This document shows positions 1 through 9,567 of a stretch of DNA of 64,000 nt, piece by piece (position 1 is the stretch's first letter; each line of letters starts with the position of its first letter). Source of the stretch: Akkermansiaceae bacterium (GTDB lineage: Bacteria; Verrucomicrobiota; Verrucomicrobiia; Verrucomicrobiales; Akkermansiaceae); the NCBI GenBank assembly GCA_018402445.1, contig JAGYIT010000011.1, positions 58,318 through 122,317 of the forward strand, read 5' to 3'. Position numbers and translations under genes: made by a program. The notes below the pieces were generated by a model that was not told the origin of the DNA, searched no databases, and was given only the letters and a program-made list of their open reading frames with translations.

Positions 1-1
1 T

Positions 2-3000
2 GGCACGGATCGTGACGCGGTGGCGCAGGAGCGGTCGCGCTACAGTATTGTTAGAGACGAGACGGAGCTGTATCATGCCCTCGCGTTTGAAACGCCGGCC
101 CTCTACAACGGCTCGCCGGATTTCGAGCATTTCATCGGCATCACGCACACGCGCAACAACGTCACGCTGGAGGCGACCCGCACAGTCAGGGCCGCGGTGA
201 GCGAGCGTCCGTTTATCGCGATCACGCAGCCGGCGGCTGTGGGTAGCGACGGGCGTCCGTTTGAAGTGGTTCTACCCGCCGTGGCCGATCCGACTCCCGA
301 CCAGCGCTCCACCCGCGTGCGCGTGGAAACCGATGACCGTGTGGAGGGCTTGGTGCTGGTTTCCGAGACCGGCGTCGGGGTGATCAATCTGCAGAGCGTG
401 GAGACAATCGGCACAAAAAAGATCTGGATCTACAACTGGTCCGAGCTGGAGGCGGGGAATTTCCGCCTGCGGGCGGATGCTTCTCTGATGGAGGGAGGGG
501 CGGTCAGCGCGACGGCGAGACGGGAAGTAACGGTGGTGATCCGGCAGGTGGTGAATGAGAACCCGGATGACACGGACGACGATGACGACGGCTTGCCGGA
601 TCAGGATGAGCTCACGAGGCGTGATCTGCCTTCCAGCAATCCCGAAACCTGGACGAATGGGGATGTGCATACTTGGCGGATTTTTGGGAGAACAAATCCA
701 GTGAGTCCGGATACGGATGACGACCTGCTGCCGGACGGCCTGGAGTCCGGGATCGCCGGAATCTTCGATGCGGGCACCGATCCCGGGGTGGATACGGACG
801 GGGGTGGGTTTCCCAATTTCATCGCCGATGTGGATCCGCCGATCTTCAACACGACGGACAATGCGGGGCATCCGCGTTTCAACCTGAACCGTGCGCGGAC
901 GGATCAGTTGGGTGGTTCGATGACCGATCCGACGAAGGCTGATACGGACGACGACGGGTTGATCGACGGAATGGAGGATTTGAACCGGAACGGGCGGGTG
1001 GACATCGCGCTGACGAGCGGCGGTGTGGCGCAGTCGCTGATCGCCTCTCCAGTGACGGTTTACAACACCTCGCGGGTGCAGCGTTCATCGTTGCCTTTGA
1101 ACGCGGTTTTTCTGGAGACCGATCCGAACAATCCTGACACAGATATCGATGGTGTAGCGGATGGAGCGGAGGATGTGAATGGCAACGGGCGGGTGGACAT
1201 GGAATTGCTGCATGAGGACGGGACGAAGACGTTTTTTGACCTGAGTTTGCCGGAGAACGCGATCTATCTGATTGGGTCGAATCTGCCGGGGGTGAAATCA
1301 CGGGCGATCAACCGGCAGAAGCTGTCGGAGGATTTCCCGCATGACGGTTTCCCGAAGGTGCTATGGCTAGAGACGGATCCGTTGAATGCGGATACGGACG
1401 GGGACGGGTTGCCGGACGGTTGGGAGATCGCGAACGGCCTCGATCCGCTGGACGATGGTTTTGTGAATCTGCGGACGGGAGGCCCCGGGAATCCCGATAT
1501 GGGTGCCGATGGGGATCCGGACGGGGACGGGTTCAACAACCTCCAGGAGTTCCAGAACGGCACCAAGCCGCTGATCGACGATTCGGTCACCACTCCGGTG
1601 GCGAATAGCATTGTGATCGGCCCGGGCGAAGAAACGGCGGTGGGCACGACAGTGAACGACAACGCGTTCACCGATTGGACATGGGATGACCTTGTATCGT
1701 TCGACCAGTTCCAAGGCGATGGAAACAACTCGCAGGGCGGGGACGTTTACCGCGCTTACGATGGCTTCGACAGCTCGCGGGACATGGTCGCTTTTTACGC
1801 CAGGGACGGCGGTGAGGACGGGAACTTCTATTTCCGAGTGGACATGTACGACCTTCGTCCACAGGCGGAGGAAGGGAATCTGGACATCTATGTGGTGATC
1901 GATACGGGGAATCCGGCTTCGGGTGAGGCGGCGTTACCGGACGAGGTAGATATCCTGACAGAAATGAAGTGGGAGGTGGTGGTGGCCGCTTATCAGACGA
2001 ACGTGGGGCGGGTGTTTGTCGATACCAACCCGGCGGTGAATTCGACGACGGTGAACGAGGCTCTGACCGGAGCGAACGGGGTGGTGATCCGCGACCAGAA
2101 CACGCCGAACGGTTTCGGCCGTTCGTATTATAACGCCGACCTGGACGCGGTGGAGTTCTCCATCAGCAGGCAGGCGCTGATCGACGCCGGTTGGAACGGC
2201 TCCGCCAAGCTGAACTATCAGATTTACACCACCAAGGACGGCACCAACAACAGCGGGGCGAGCGGTCCGGGTGCCGGCGATATCGGCGGGAGAAACGATC
2301 TCCGCGACACGATAACCGACGATTGGCTCACCGATGACGAGTGGAGCACCCAGAACAACATCCGCAACAACGGGCGCCTGATCAACTGGCTCTCTGCCGA
2401 TGGAAACGGGCTTTATCCCGACCAGCGCAAGGCCGCAAAAATGATTTTCCTCACCCACGGCAACCAACCGGTCCTTGCGGGCGCCGAAACCCAGGAATTG
2501 ATCAACGATGCCTCGGGCGCGGGCTATCACCGCCTCATCGACGTGCATGAAGCCTATGCGAAGCCGCTGACCCTGCATCTCACCCCAACCCTTGCCACCT
2601 CCTTTGAGTGGGCGTCCGTCAAACCCGACGCCAACCGTCCGTGGCGTGACGGGCCAGCCTTCAACCGGAGTTTGTCCCGGCAAGTTCACTCGGGAAACAT
2701 CGAGCTTCTCGGCACAACCTTCAGTGATCACATGATCGATTATTTCTCGGATGCCTACAACATGGACAACCGCAGCTTGGCCGATGACGTGCTCAACCGC
2801 ATCTACGGTGCCCCGCCCTCCGGCCAGGTTTTCTGGACACCGGAGCGGGTGGCGGATGGCGGCACTTTGCAACGCGTCGCCGCGATGGGATATGGATATA
2901 CCTTTGTCGATCAGACGAGGCATCTCTTTAAATGGCAGGGGAGAAACGCCGCGCTTTCGGATGATGGTTACCGCCTAAACCGTTTTCATGGGGTCACTTG

Positions 3001-4957
3001 TTTCATGATCAACGACCAGGCCAGTAGCTATCGGTATCAGAATCTTAACAACGGGTTTCCCGGCCCCCTCCGCAGCCTCGCGCACCGCAAGGCGCGCAGC
3101 GGCACACAGGACCAGGTGATGGTAATCCAGAGTTGGTGGGAGGAGTTCGGAAACTTCGCAAACGCCGAGGCCTACGAGAAAAACCTGCGCTGGGCAGCGA
3201 ACAGGCCATGGATCCGGATCATCACCCCCGGGCAGATTGTCAACGGCGAGATCGATCTCAATCGCGACGGCAACGGCGACCCATGGTTCGTGATCGAACG
3301 CGGTGCGGGAACCTTGCCGAAGGTTGCCCACGATTTCATCGACCACGCGACGCAAGAAAACTATGATAACTGGTATCTCGGCCAAGTGGGTCGCGAGGAA
3401 GGTCTCATGAACAAGGTTTTCGAGATCCGCCCGGGAGTCAGCCTTCCTGCCTCGCTGAGCTTCGGTATGCAGACACTCGGCGATGGCAAACTCGCCGACG
3501 TCAGCTGGGAAACTGTATCCGGCCTCAGTGGTGCGAACGGCACGCACTCGCCCCGCCTGCTTGCCCGCGCTACGGCTCACGCTTCCACGCTCCTGACCGG
3601 GTTCCACAGCCAGCGGAACAACGACCTGAGTAAATACAGTACCGGCTCCTACATCTCGCCGGATACGGATTTCAATATCCTCTCACCTCTAGCAACGAGA
3701 AGTCAGTCGCAGCTCCGCTTCGGCGCCGTGTATTCTGCGGTGGAGGCATGGGCGGCAAATCCGCTTTCGGGTTCCGTCGCAGAAACCCTCGATGTAGATC
3801 TCGATGGTGAAGCGGAATATATCCTCAAAAACGAACGTATTTTCGCTGTATTCGAGGCGCTGGGCGGGCGCATGACCGCAGCCTGGGCCCGCTCCATGGA
3901 TGACGGGCAGATTTATCAGGTTGCCGGAAATTTTCTCGCATACAACGACCGGGAGACCGAAGAGGAAGGCACGGCGAACGACAATGGCACGGGGGGCACC
4001 GGTGCCCGCCGCACCTCTGGCTTCAAGGATTGGTTTGCCCAAGGGCCGAACACCAGCTACGTGAACCAACTCTACAAGGTCGCACCGTCGGGCACGAACG
4101 GCTGGATCTTCACCTCGCAGGATGAGAAAATTACCAAGATCATTTCGCTACAGTCGGATTCTACGTCACTTACCGCTTCCTACAGCCTTACCGGAGACCT
4201 GAGCAAGCTCTTCGTCCGCTTCGGGCTGTCTCCCCATCTGGAGGATCTGCTTGTCAACGGCCAGGCCAACCTTCTTTCCCCTGCGGTCGAAAACGGGCGC
4301 AAGGATATCCTCAATCAGAACTTCACACACTCGGTGCACACTGCGCTGGTGACCGCGGGGGCCGGTCTTAGCGGTGCTCAGATCAATACCTCCGCCACGG
4401 ATCACAGCCCGACGGGCGGCATTCCCTTCGTGCCTGATACCATGGACATGCGCAACCAGGCGCACACCGAGCAGGTAGAGATCGAGGGCAGCGGAAACTT
4501 TGTCTTCGCACTCGAGCTTGGAGCTGCGTCTGCGGATCGCGACAACGATGGACTCCCGGATGCTTGGGAGATCGAACACAACCTTGATCCGGATGACGAC
4601 GGAACCGTGGATATCAACAACGGCCCCAACGGAGATCCTGATCAGGATGGCCTCACCAACTATGAGGAATGGCTGTTCGGGACACATCCTAGGGCTCCGG
4701 ATATTGCCGCCGCACCCCAGATCAAGGTCATCAGAAATGCCGATGGCTCCGTTACACTTGAATATCCCGTCATCACGAACCGCCGCTACCGCGTCTGGAA
4801 ATCGGAGAGATTGGACAACGACTGGCAGGCCTTGTTACCGGATCTCAACACCTTCGGGCTACCTGGGAACCCAGCCTACCAGAAAATCGAACCTACCCCC
4901 GCCGCCTTACAACCCCGGAGGTTCTACCGCCTCGAGGTCAGCCCATCCGACAACTAA
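2..4957 (+). CDS. Secreted GH57-like glycoside hydrolase with calcium-binding repeats (5' end missing)
   Basis: The frame is open from the first bases, so the true start lies outside the window; about 1650 residues are visible. From N- to C-terminus they show Ig-like sequence, then at residues ~190-520 at least six thrombospondin-type-3-like acidic repeats (e.g. DTDGDGLPDGWE), a beta-rich part that may bind carbohydrate (~540-770), and at ~810-1150 a GH57-like barrel. The barrel shows the family pattern: LTHGNQPV strand, DVHEAYAKPLTLHLTPTL, and VFWTPERVADGG followed by GYGYTFVDQTRHLF, where the PE glutamate sits where GH57 enzymes keep the nucleophile. Two more DxDxDG repeats (~1510-1560) precede a C-terminal module ending RRFYRLEVSP. 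A secreted alpha-glucan-active role is inferred from GH57 and the adjacent GH13 gene. The acid/base aspartate was not located. Confidence 0.75.
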   Translation, partial: GTDRDAVAQERSRYSIVRDETELYHALAFETPALYNGSPDFEHFIGITHTRNNVTLEATRTVRAAVSERPFIAITQPAAVGSDGRPFEVVLPAVADPTPDQRSTRVRVETDDRVEGLVLVSETGVGVINLQSVETIGTKKIWIYNWSELEAGNFRLRADASLMEGGAVSATARREVTVVIRQVVNENPDDTDDDDDGLPDQDELTRRDLPSSNPETWTNGDVHTWRIFGRTNPVSPDTDDDLLPDGLESGIAGIFDAGTDPGVDTDGGGFPNFIADVDPPIFNTTDNAGHPRFNLNRARTDQLGGSMTDPTKADTDDDGLIDGMEDLNRNGRVDIALTSGGVAQSLIASPVTVYNTSRVQRSSLPLNAVFLETDPNNPDTDIDGVADGAEDVNGNGRVDMELLHEDGTKTFFDLSLPENAIYLIGSNLPGVKSRAINRQKLSEDFPHDGFPKVLWLETDPLNADTDGDGLPDGWEIANGLDPLDDGFVNLRTGGPGNPDMGADGDPDGDGFNNLQEFQNGTKPLIDDSVTTPVANSIVIGPGEETAVGTTVNDNAFTDWTWDDLVSFDQFQGDGNNSQGGDVYRAYDGFDSSRDMVAFYARDGGEDGNFYFRVDMYDLRPQAEEGNLDIYVVIDTGNPASGEAALPDEVDILTEMKWEVVVAAYQTNVGRVFVDTNPAVNSTTVNEALTGANGVVIRDQNTPNGFGRSYYNADLDAVEFSISRQALIDAGWNGSAKLNYQIYTTKDGTNNSGASGPGAGDIGGRNDLRDTITDDWLTDDEWSTQNNIRNNGRLINWLSADGNGLYPDQRKAAKMIFLTHGNQPVLAGAETQELINDASGAGYHRLIDVHEAYAKPLTLHLTPTLATSFEWASVKPDANRPWRDGPAFNRSLSRQVHSGNIELLGTTFSDHMIDYFSDAYNMDNRSLADDVLNRIYGAPPSGQVFWTPERVADGGTLQRVAAMGYGYTFVDQTRHLFKWQGRNAALSDDGYRLNRFHGVTCFMINDQASSYRYQNLNNGFPGPLRSLAHRKARSGTQDQVMVIQSWWEEFGNFANAEAYEKNLRWAANRPWIRIITPGQIVNGEIDLNRDGNGDPWFVIERGAGTLPKVAHDFIDHATQENYDNWYLGQVGREEGLMNKVFEIRPGVSLPASLSFGMQTLGDGKLADVSWETVSGLSGANGTHSPRLLARATAHASTLLTGFHSQRNNDLSKYSTGSYISPDTDFNILSPLATRSQSQLRFGAVYSAVEAWAANPLSGSVAETLDVDLDGEAEYILKNERIFAVFEALGGRMTAAWARSMDDGQIYQVAGNFLAYNDRETEEEGTANDNGTGGTGARRTSGFKDWFAQGPNTSYVNQLYKVAPSGTNGWIFTSQDEKITKIISLQSDSTSLTASYSLTGDLSKLFVRFGLSPHLEDLLVNGQANLLSPAVENGRKDILNQNFTHSVHTALVTAGAGLSGAQINTSATDHSPTGGIPFVPDTMDMRNQAHTEQVEIEGSGNFVFALELGAASADRDNDGLPDAWEIEHNLDPDDDGTVDINNGPNGDPDQDGLTNYEEWLFGTHPRAPDIAAAPQIKVIRNADGSVTLEYPVITNRRYRVWKSERLDNDWQALLPDLNTFGLPGNPAYQKIEPTPAALQPRRFYRLEVSPSDN

Positions 4958-4970
4958 ATTCCGCCGTATC

Positions 4971-7900
4971 ATGTCGAAATATTTCCTCTGGCTCCTCTGC
5001 GGCTTATTTCTTGTCGCACGCGTGTTCGCCGCGCCGGTTCTGACCATCAACGAACTCAACGCCAACTACACCACGACGAAAGTCTTCGTCGATGAGATCG
5101 CGGGCGATTCCATCCCACTGCAGATATCCTTCCAGCCGAACGAGGCGAACATCACCGACGCTGAAATCTATACTAACGTGAACCGCCGCGACCGAGCCTC
5201 GATCGATGCCGATGGTGACGGCTACGCAGATGGGATCAGCGGCATCGACGGCGCCCTGCTCGTCGCCGGAAATGACGATCACTATTACAAGGCATACACG
5301 ATGGACCCCGCCGGTGACGGTGCCTTCACCCTCACGCTTTCTGCGGAAAAAACCGGAGCCTACCGCCTCACCGCCCGCTGGAAAGTGCAGGGCGATCCGA
5401 ATTGGCGCTGGTATAGCAACGCCTCGGCGAACCGCCGCGATCATGCGATTACCATTTCGCCCACCGACGCCCGGGACATCATCCTCTATGAAATCAATGT
5501 CCTCAATATCGAGGCCAGCGGCGATACCTTCGCTACCCGCTCGACCATCGAGGACATGCACAACGCCTCGGGCGCGCCCCACAACGCCACCAACCGCTGG
5601 GATCTAGACTATGTGAAAGGCCTCGGCGCGAACTGGCTGTGGTTCCAGCCCATTCATCCGAACGGCTACGACGGCCGCGAACCGAACGGCGGCTACGACA
5701 GCGGCACGCCGCTCTACGATCCAGGCAGCCCCTACGCGGTGAAAAATTTCTTCGAGGTCAATCCGATCATGTCGAAAGACTTCACCGGCGATCCGATAAA
5801 TCCCGCCGACACCATGAACCAAGGCAACCGGGACTTGGCGATGACCGCGTGGCGGAATTTTGTCGCTGATGCGGATGTGAAACAGGTGGGCATCATGCTC
5901 GACGCACCTTTTAACCACACCTCCTTCGACGTGGAGTTCGGCCAGATCGGCGTCGATCTTTTCCAGCCGGATGGCGCGGTGTGGTCGGGGACGGATGAGA
6001 TCCGCAACCGCGAGGCGCGCTTCTTTTCACAGGCCGACGCTTACGACCAGCGGGCATTCAGCGCTGAAAGCATCGCCGCCGGGCCGGATCGTTATGACTT
6101 CGGAAAATGGCGCGATGTGAAGGACGTCTATTTCGGCAACTACTCCGCCCTCGTTCCGAACGCCGGTGACGCGGGCCGCTACACGAGCGAGGCGGACCAG
6201 TTTTTCACCTGGGATCCGAACTGGAACGCGATCGACTACACTCAAAACGGTGTCGACGTGAACGTCACCCGCAAGGTCTGGGAGTATTTCGCCAACTATG
6301 CGCTGCACTGGCTGGAGCAAACCCGCCCCGCCGGTGAAAACCGCAACAGCTCCACCGAGCCTGGACTCAGCATTGCTCAGCGTTACGCGTGGGACGCCCG
6401 GGGCATCGACGGCCTGCGCTGCGATTTCGGCCAGGGTCTTCCACCTCGCGCATGGGAGTATATGATCAATGTCGCGCGTGAGGTGAAGTGGAACTTTGTC
6501 ATGATGTCGGAGTCCCTCGATGGCGGCGCCGTTACCTACCGCTCCAACCGTCACTTCGACATCCTCAACGAGAACATCGTGTTTCCGCTTGCCAGCGCCT
6601 CCAACAAATTCGACTACCGCAATATCTACGAAAACCGCCGCAATGCCTACGGCCAGGGACTGATACTCGCCAACACCACTTCCCACGATGAGGAAAATTA
6701 CGAGGATCCGTGGCGGGCGCTTGTTCGCTATGGCGTCACCTCCAGCCTAGATGGCGTGCCGATGATCTTCCCCGGGCAGGAACTCGGCATCAGCCGCACC
6801 TTCGGCTACGACCGCTACGAGACGAATTTCGGGAAACAGATCGCCCATTTCAAACGCTACAACTCAATGATGCCGATCTGGAGTGATACGGACTTCGGAA
6901 ACAAGCAGCTTTATCCGGTGTATGCGGGTATGGGTTCCGCCCGCTCCGCCAGCCCTGCTCTGCGCGCCTCGAACCGCTGGTTCATCGATGGCGATGGAAA
7001 TAACAATCAGATCCACGCGGTGGCGAAATATGAGGAAGCCAATGCTTCGCCTGCTTTCAGAGATGTTGTGATCGCGCTCGCCAACCTGGATCGCGACAAC
7101 AACCAGAGCGACAATTTCAAGATTCCAGAGACCCTCGCAGGGCTGCTTGGTCTCAAGGACGACCGGAAATATAATACGAAGAACATCGCGGCATATGAAA
7201 ATCCCGCCATCGGTATGACAGGCAGGCGGGATGTTTTCCTATGGGACGCGGGCTTCACCGGCTCCCAACTGAAAAGCTCTGGCTTCTTCGCCTCGCTCAA
7301 CCGCGTGCCCGTCACCGGCAGCAGCAACAGCGATCCCGGCGAGTGGGAGTCCGCTCCCTTCGAGGCGCAGTATCTGAGAGTTTTCGATGTCACGCCACCA
7401 CCCTCTCCCGCACCTCTCACAGCCCACTATCAGACCGGCAGCACCGGTACTTTCATATGGGTTCCTAATGCTGGTCCGGATGACAACGTTGGCTCGTATT
7501 TGGTCGAAGTCAGGGACCAGAGCGATACTATTGTCGCGCAGGGAGACGTCTCCGATGGCTCGAACCAATTCAGTTTCACCGGCATCTACGGAAGCATCTA
7601 CTCCGCCAAAATCACCGCGAAGAGCGCCGCCGGGATCGAATCCACCGCACCCGCTTCATCTGATGCCGGGGAACCGAACAGGGACTCCGCGACCACTCCT
7701 TTTATCCTGCTGGATCCTGCCGGAGATGAGGACGGCGACGGCTACAGCAATGCCGATGAGGAAACAGCGGGAACGGATCCGTTTGATGCCAGCTCCAGCT
7801 TCAGGATTCTGAGCTTCATCAAGACAGGAGATGAAGTTATACTGACAAGCAACAGCACCATCGGCCGAAGCTACCGCCTCCAGACCAGTAATTCGCTGAA

Positions 7901-8036
7901 AGCCGAAGAGTGGGCCGACCTCGGTGATCCGGTTGAGGGCACCGGCGCGACCTTATCCTTCGCGCACGATGTGGGAGAGATACAAAAAAGGCGCTTCTAT
8001 CGGGTGCGGGTTTTAAATTTACAATCGGCTCAATGA
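4971..8036 (+). CDS. Secreted GH13 family alpha-amylase
   Basis: The 1021-residue product begins with a signal peptide (MSKYFLWLLCGLFLVARVFA-A). An N-terminal beta-domain (~20-165) precedes a GH13 barrel. GIDGLRCDFG holds the nucleophile (Asp485), MMSESLDGG the acid/base Glu514, and TTSHDEENYEDP the third catalytic Asp573. Family knowledge: retaining hydrolysis of alpha-1,4/1,6-glucans. After the barrel come a fibronectin-III-like stretch (~800-900), one DEDGDGYSNADE calcium-binding repeat, GTDP, and a C-terminal module ending RRFYRVRVLN like that of the upstream protein. The gene starts 13 nt after the GH57-like gene, so the two are probably co-transcribed for polysaccharide use. A longer reading frame runs upstream inside the previous gene, but the signal peptide fixes the start here. 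Confidence 0.9.
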   Translation: MSKYFLWLLCGLFLVARVFAAPVLTINELNANYTTTKVFVDEIAGDSIPLQISFQPNEANITDAEIYTNVNRRDRASIDADGDGYADGISGIDGALLVAGNDDHYYKAYTMDPAGDGAFTLTLSAEKTGAYRLTARWKVQGDPNWRWYSNASANRRDHAITISPTDARDIILYEINVLNIEASGDTFATRSTIEDMHNASGAPHNATNRWDLDYVKGLGANWLWFQPIHPNGYDGREPNGGYDSGTPLYDPGSPYAVKNFFEVNPIMSKDFTGDPINPADTMNQGNRDLAMTAWRNFVADADVKQVGIMLDAPFNHTSFDVEFGQIGVDLFQPDGAVWSGTDEIRNREARFFSQADAYDQRAFSAESIAAGPDRYDFGKWRDVKDVYFGNYSALVPNAGDAGRYTSEADQFFTWDPNWNAIDYTQNGVDVNVTRKVWEYFANYALHWLEQTRPAGENRNSSTEPGLSIAQRYAWDARGIDGLRCDFGQGLPPRAWEYMINVAREVKWNFVMMSESLDGGAVTYRSNRHFDILNENIVFPLASASNKFDYRNIYENRRNAYGQGLILANTTSHDEENYEDPWRALVRYGVTSSLDGVPMIFPGQELGISRTFGYDRYETNFGKQIAHFKRYNSMMPIWSDTDFGNKQLYPVYAGMGSARSASPALRASNRWFIDGDGNNNQIHAVAKYEEANASPAFRDVVIALANLDRDNNQSDNFKIPETLAGLLGLKDDRKYNTKNIAAYENPAIGMTGRRDVFLWDAGFTGSQLKSSGFFASLNRVPVTGSSNSDPGEWESAPFEAQYLRVFDVTPPPSPAPLTAHYQTGSTGTFIWVPNAGPDDNVGSYLVEVRDQSDTIVAQGDVSDGSNQFSFTGIYGSIYSAKITAKSAAGIESTAPASSDAGEPNRDSATTPFILLDPAGDEDGDGYSNADEETAGTDPFDASSSFRILSFIKTGDEVILTSNSTIGRSYRLQTSNSLKAEEWADLGDPVEGTGATLSFAHDVGEIQKRRFYRVRVLNLQSAQ

Positions 8037-8108
8037 AATTTCGTGAGTCCGTAGTTTTCATGCATTGAATGGGATTATCCCTACCGAATCACCGCCCACT
8101 AGCACACC

Positions 8109-8134
8109 TAAGCACATCTCATGTGCTTATTTTT
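8109..8134 (+). terminator. Rho-independent terminator after the GH13 gene
   Basis: A perfect 9-bp stem (TAAGCACAT / ATGTGCTTA) with a CTC loop is followed by five T residues on the + strand. It lies 72 nt after the amylase stop, between two convergent operons. Confidence 0.85.
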
Positions 8135-8166
8135 CCCACCTCGGGTTCGGCCACCGCCCTGTGGAT

Positions 8167-9567
8167 TCACCAATCCTTGTGCTTGCGGATCGGGTCACCG
8201 TTTTTCGGGTAGAGATTGAACTCGATGCGCTTGAACGCGTCCCGCCTGAACTTGGCGTTTCCGAAGTTTTGGCTGAACCCTACAAGGACATCTTCCTCAA
8301 CCCCGTCGAGGCGGAAGACGATCCTTGATCCGTCGGCCAGGGTGGCGCGGACATCACCATTGTAAATCTTCGGAGTTTCCATGGCGTCACCTGCGAGAGC
8401 GATGTTCTTGAGCCGCGATACCGGGAACTTGACCTCCGAGAAAGGCGTCTTGAGCGTGATCTCCTCGCCCTCGATGCCGAGCACCTCGCCCTCGATGGTA
8501 TCGCCGTTGCGCAGCATCATGCGCCCATCGGGAATTTCCTCCTTGGGAGTCTCCGAGCCGTCACCCCCGCCGAATCCACCGCCTTGCATTTCGAAGCCGC
8601 CTTGGAAACGACCTTGGAAACGAAGCCTCCTTTCCGGCACGTCATCGAGATATCCGTCCCATCCTGTGACCTCGATGTTAGAAATGCGCAACGGAGAGCT
8701 ATCCTGCGAAACGATATGAAGGCCTTTCCCGAGGCGCTCCTTTTCCACTACTTCATCCTGCCATACATCGATGATACCGCCGTCCACGTAGAGCGCGATT
8801 TTGCCGCTTTTCTTGCTGGTCTTGATCTCGATCCGCGCCTTCTCGTTCTCACGCAGCACGCCAGCGTTTGTGGAGTGCCCGAGCCAGTTGTTGGAACCGG
8901 CTTTTTTCACATGAACCGAATTCCCTTGGAACACCATTTCGTATCCCACTTGCGAATTGGAGGTTGTGATGTCGTCGGAGAAAAGGATGATCTTAGGGCG
9001 GAACGAGCCGCGCCACGAAGCCTCGAAGGACACCACGCACTCATCCGGGAAATTGATTTCCCGCGCAACACCGCCGGGTGATTCCGAATGTAGCGCACCA
9101 CCGCGGAAGCGCCAGCTTTCCCCACCGTCGCCCTGCGTCCATTCATCGATGCTGTTCGGGCCGCGGTAGTAAGTGTCCGCCACGCTCGAAATCTTCACCG
9201 ATTTCACGTTCACGCGCCGCAAGGGGAGTTGCCCAGCATACCATGTGGTGAGTGTGATCTCCTCATCCGTGATTCCCGCAAGCTGGCCGCGGATGACGTC
9301 GCCGCTAGTCATCTCGAGGATGGCCTCGTGGGCGGCCAGAGGGCGATCGGCGGGAGGTGCGCCCACCGGGAGTTCCAGATCAAGCACGTGTCTCAGATCG
9401 AACTCAGCAGGCACCTGGAGAAGCTGCGATTTCCAGGAAAGCTTCTCACCGGTGAGCGCGAGCAGATTTCCGGTAAGCTGGTCGCCGTTGGAGAAACGCA
9501 CGACGGAGGTGCCTCCCTGGGCGTTGCAGTTTACGGCGAGAGCAAGAAATAGGGCAGCGGTTCTCAT
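8167..9567 (-). CDS. Secreted NGDxLxG-repeat / LamG-like protein, paralogue 1 of 3
   Basis: The 466-residue product has a short signal peptide (MRTAALFLALAVNCNAQG). It carries three copies of a small beta-barrel-like repeat (RFSNGDQLTGNLLALTGEKL near the N-terminus, a second MTSGDVIRGQLAGITDEEIT, and NGDTIEGEVLGIEGEEITLK towards the C-terminus). These flank a central LamG/concanavalin-like region that begins YRGPNSIDEW and contains a typical IEIKTSKKSGKIALYVDGG strand pair. The same plan occurs in the two genes just upstream, so this is the last member of a tandem triplication and the last gene of the operon. It overlaps the previous gene by 4 nt (ATGA). Function is unknown; a periplasmic or surface beta-protein is inferred from the signal peptide. 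Confidence 0.8.
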   Translation of the reverse strand: MRTAALFLALAVNCNAQGGTSVVRFSNGDQLTGNLLALTGEKLSWKSQLLQVPAEFDLRHVLDLELPVGAPPADRPLAAHEAILEMTSGDVIRGQLAGITDEEITLTTWYAGQLPLRRVNVKSVKISSVADTYYRGPNSIDEWTQGDGGESWRFRGGALHSESPGGVAREINFPDECVVSFEASWRGSFRPKIILFSDDITTSNSQVGYEMVFQGNSVHVKKAGSNNWLGHSTNAGVLRENEKARIEIKTSKKSGKIALYVDGGIIDVWQDEVVEKERLGKGLHIVSQDSSPLRISNIEVTGWDGYLDDVPERRLRFQGRFQGGFEMQGGGFGGGDGSETPKEEIPDGRMMLRNGDTIEGEVLGIEGEEITLKTPFSEVKFPVSRLKNIALAGDAMETPKIYNGDVRATLADGSRIVFRLDGVEEDVLVGFSQNFGNAKFRRDAFKRIEFNLYPKNGDPIRKHKDW

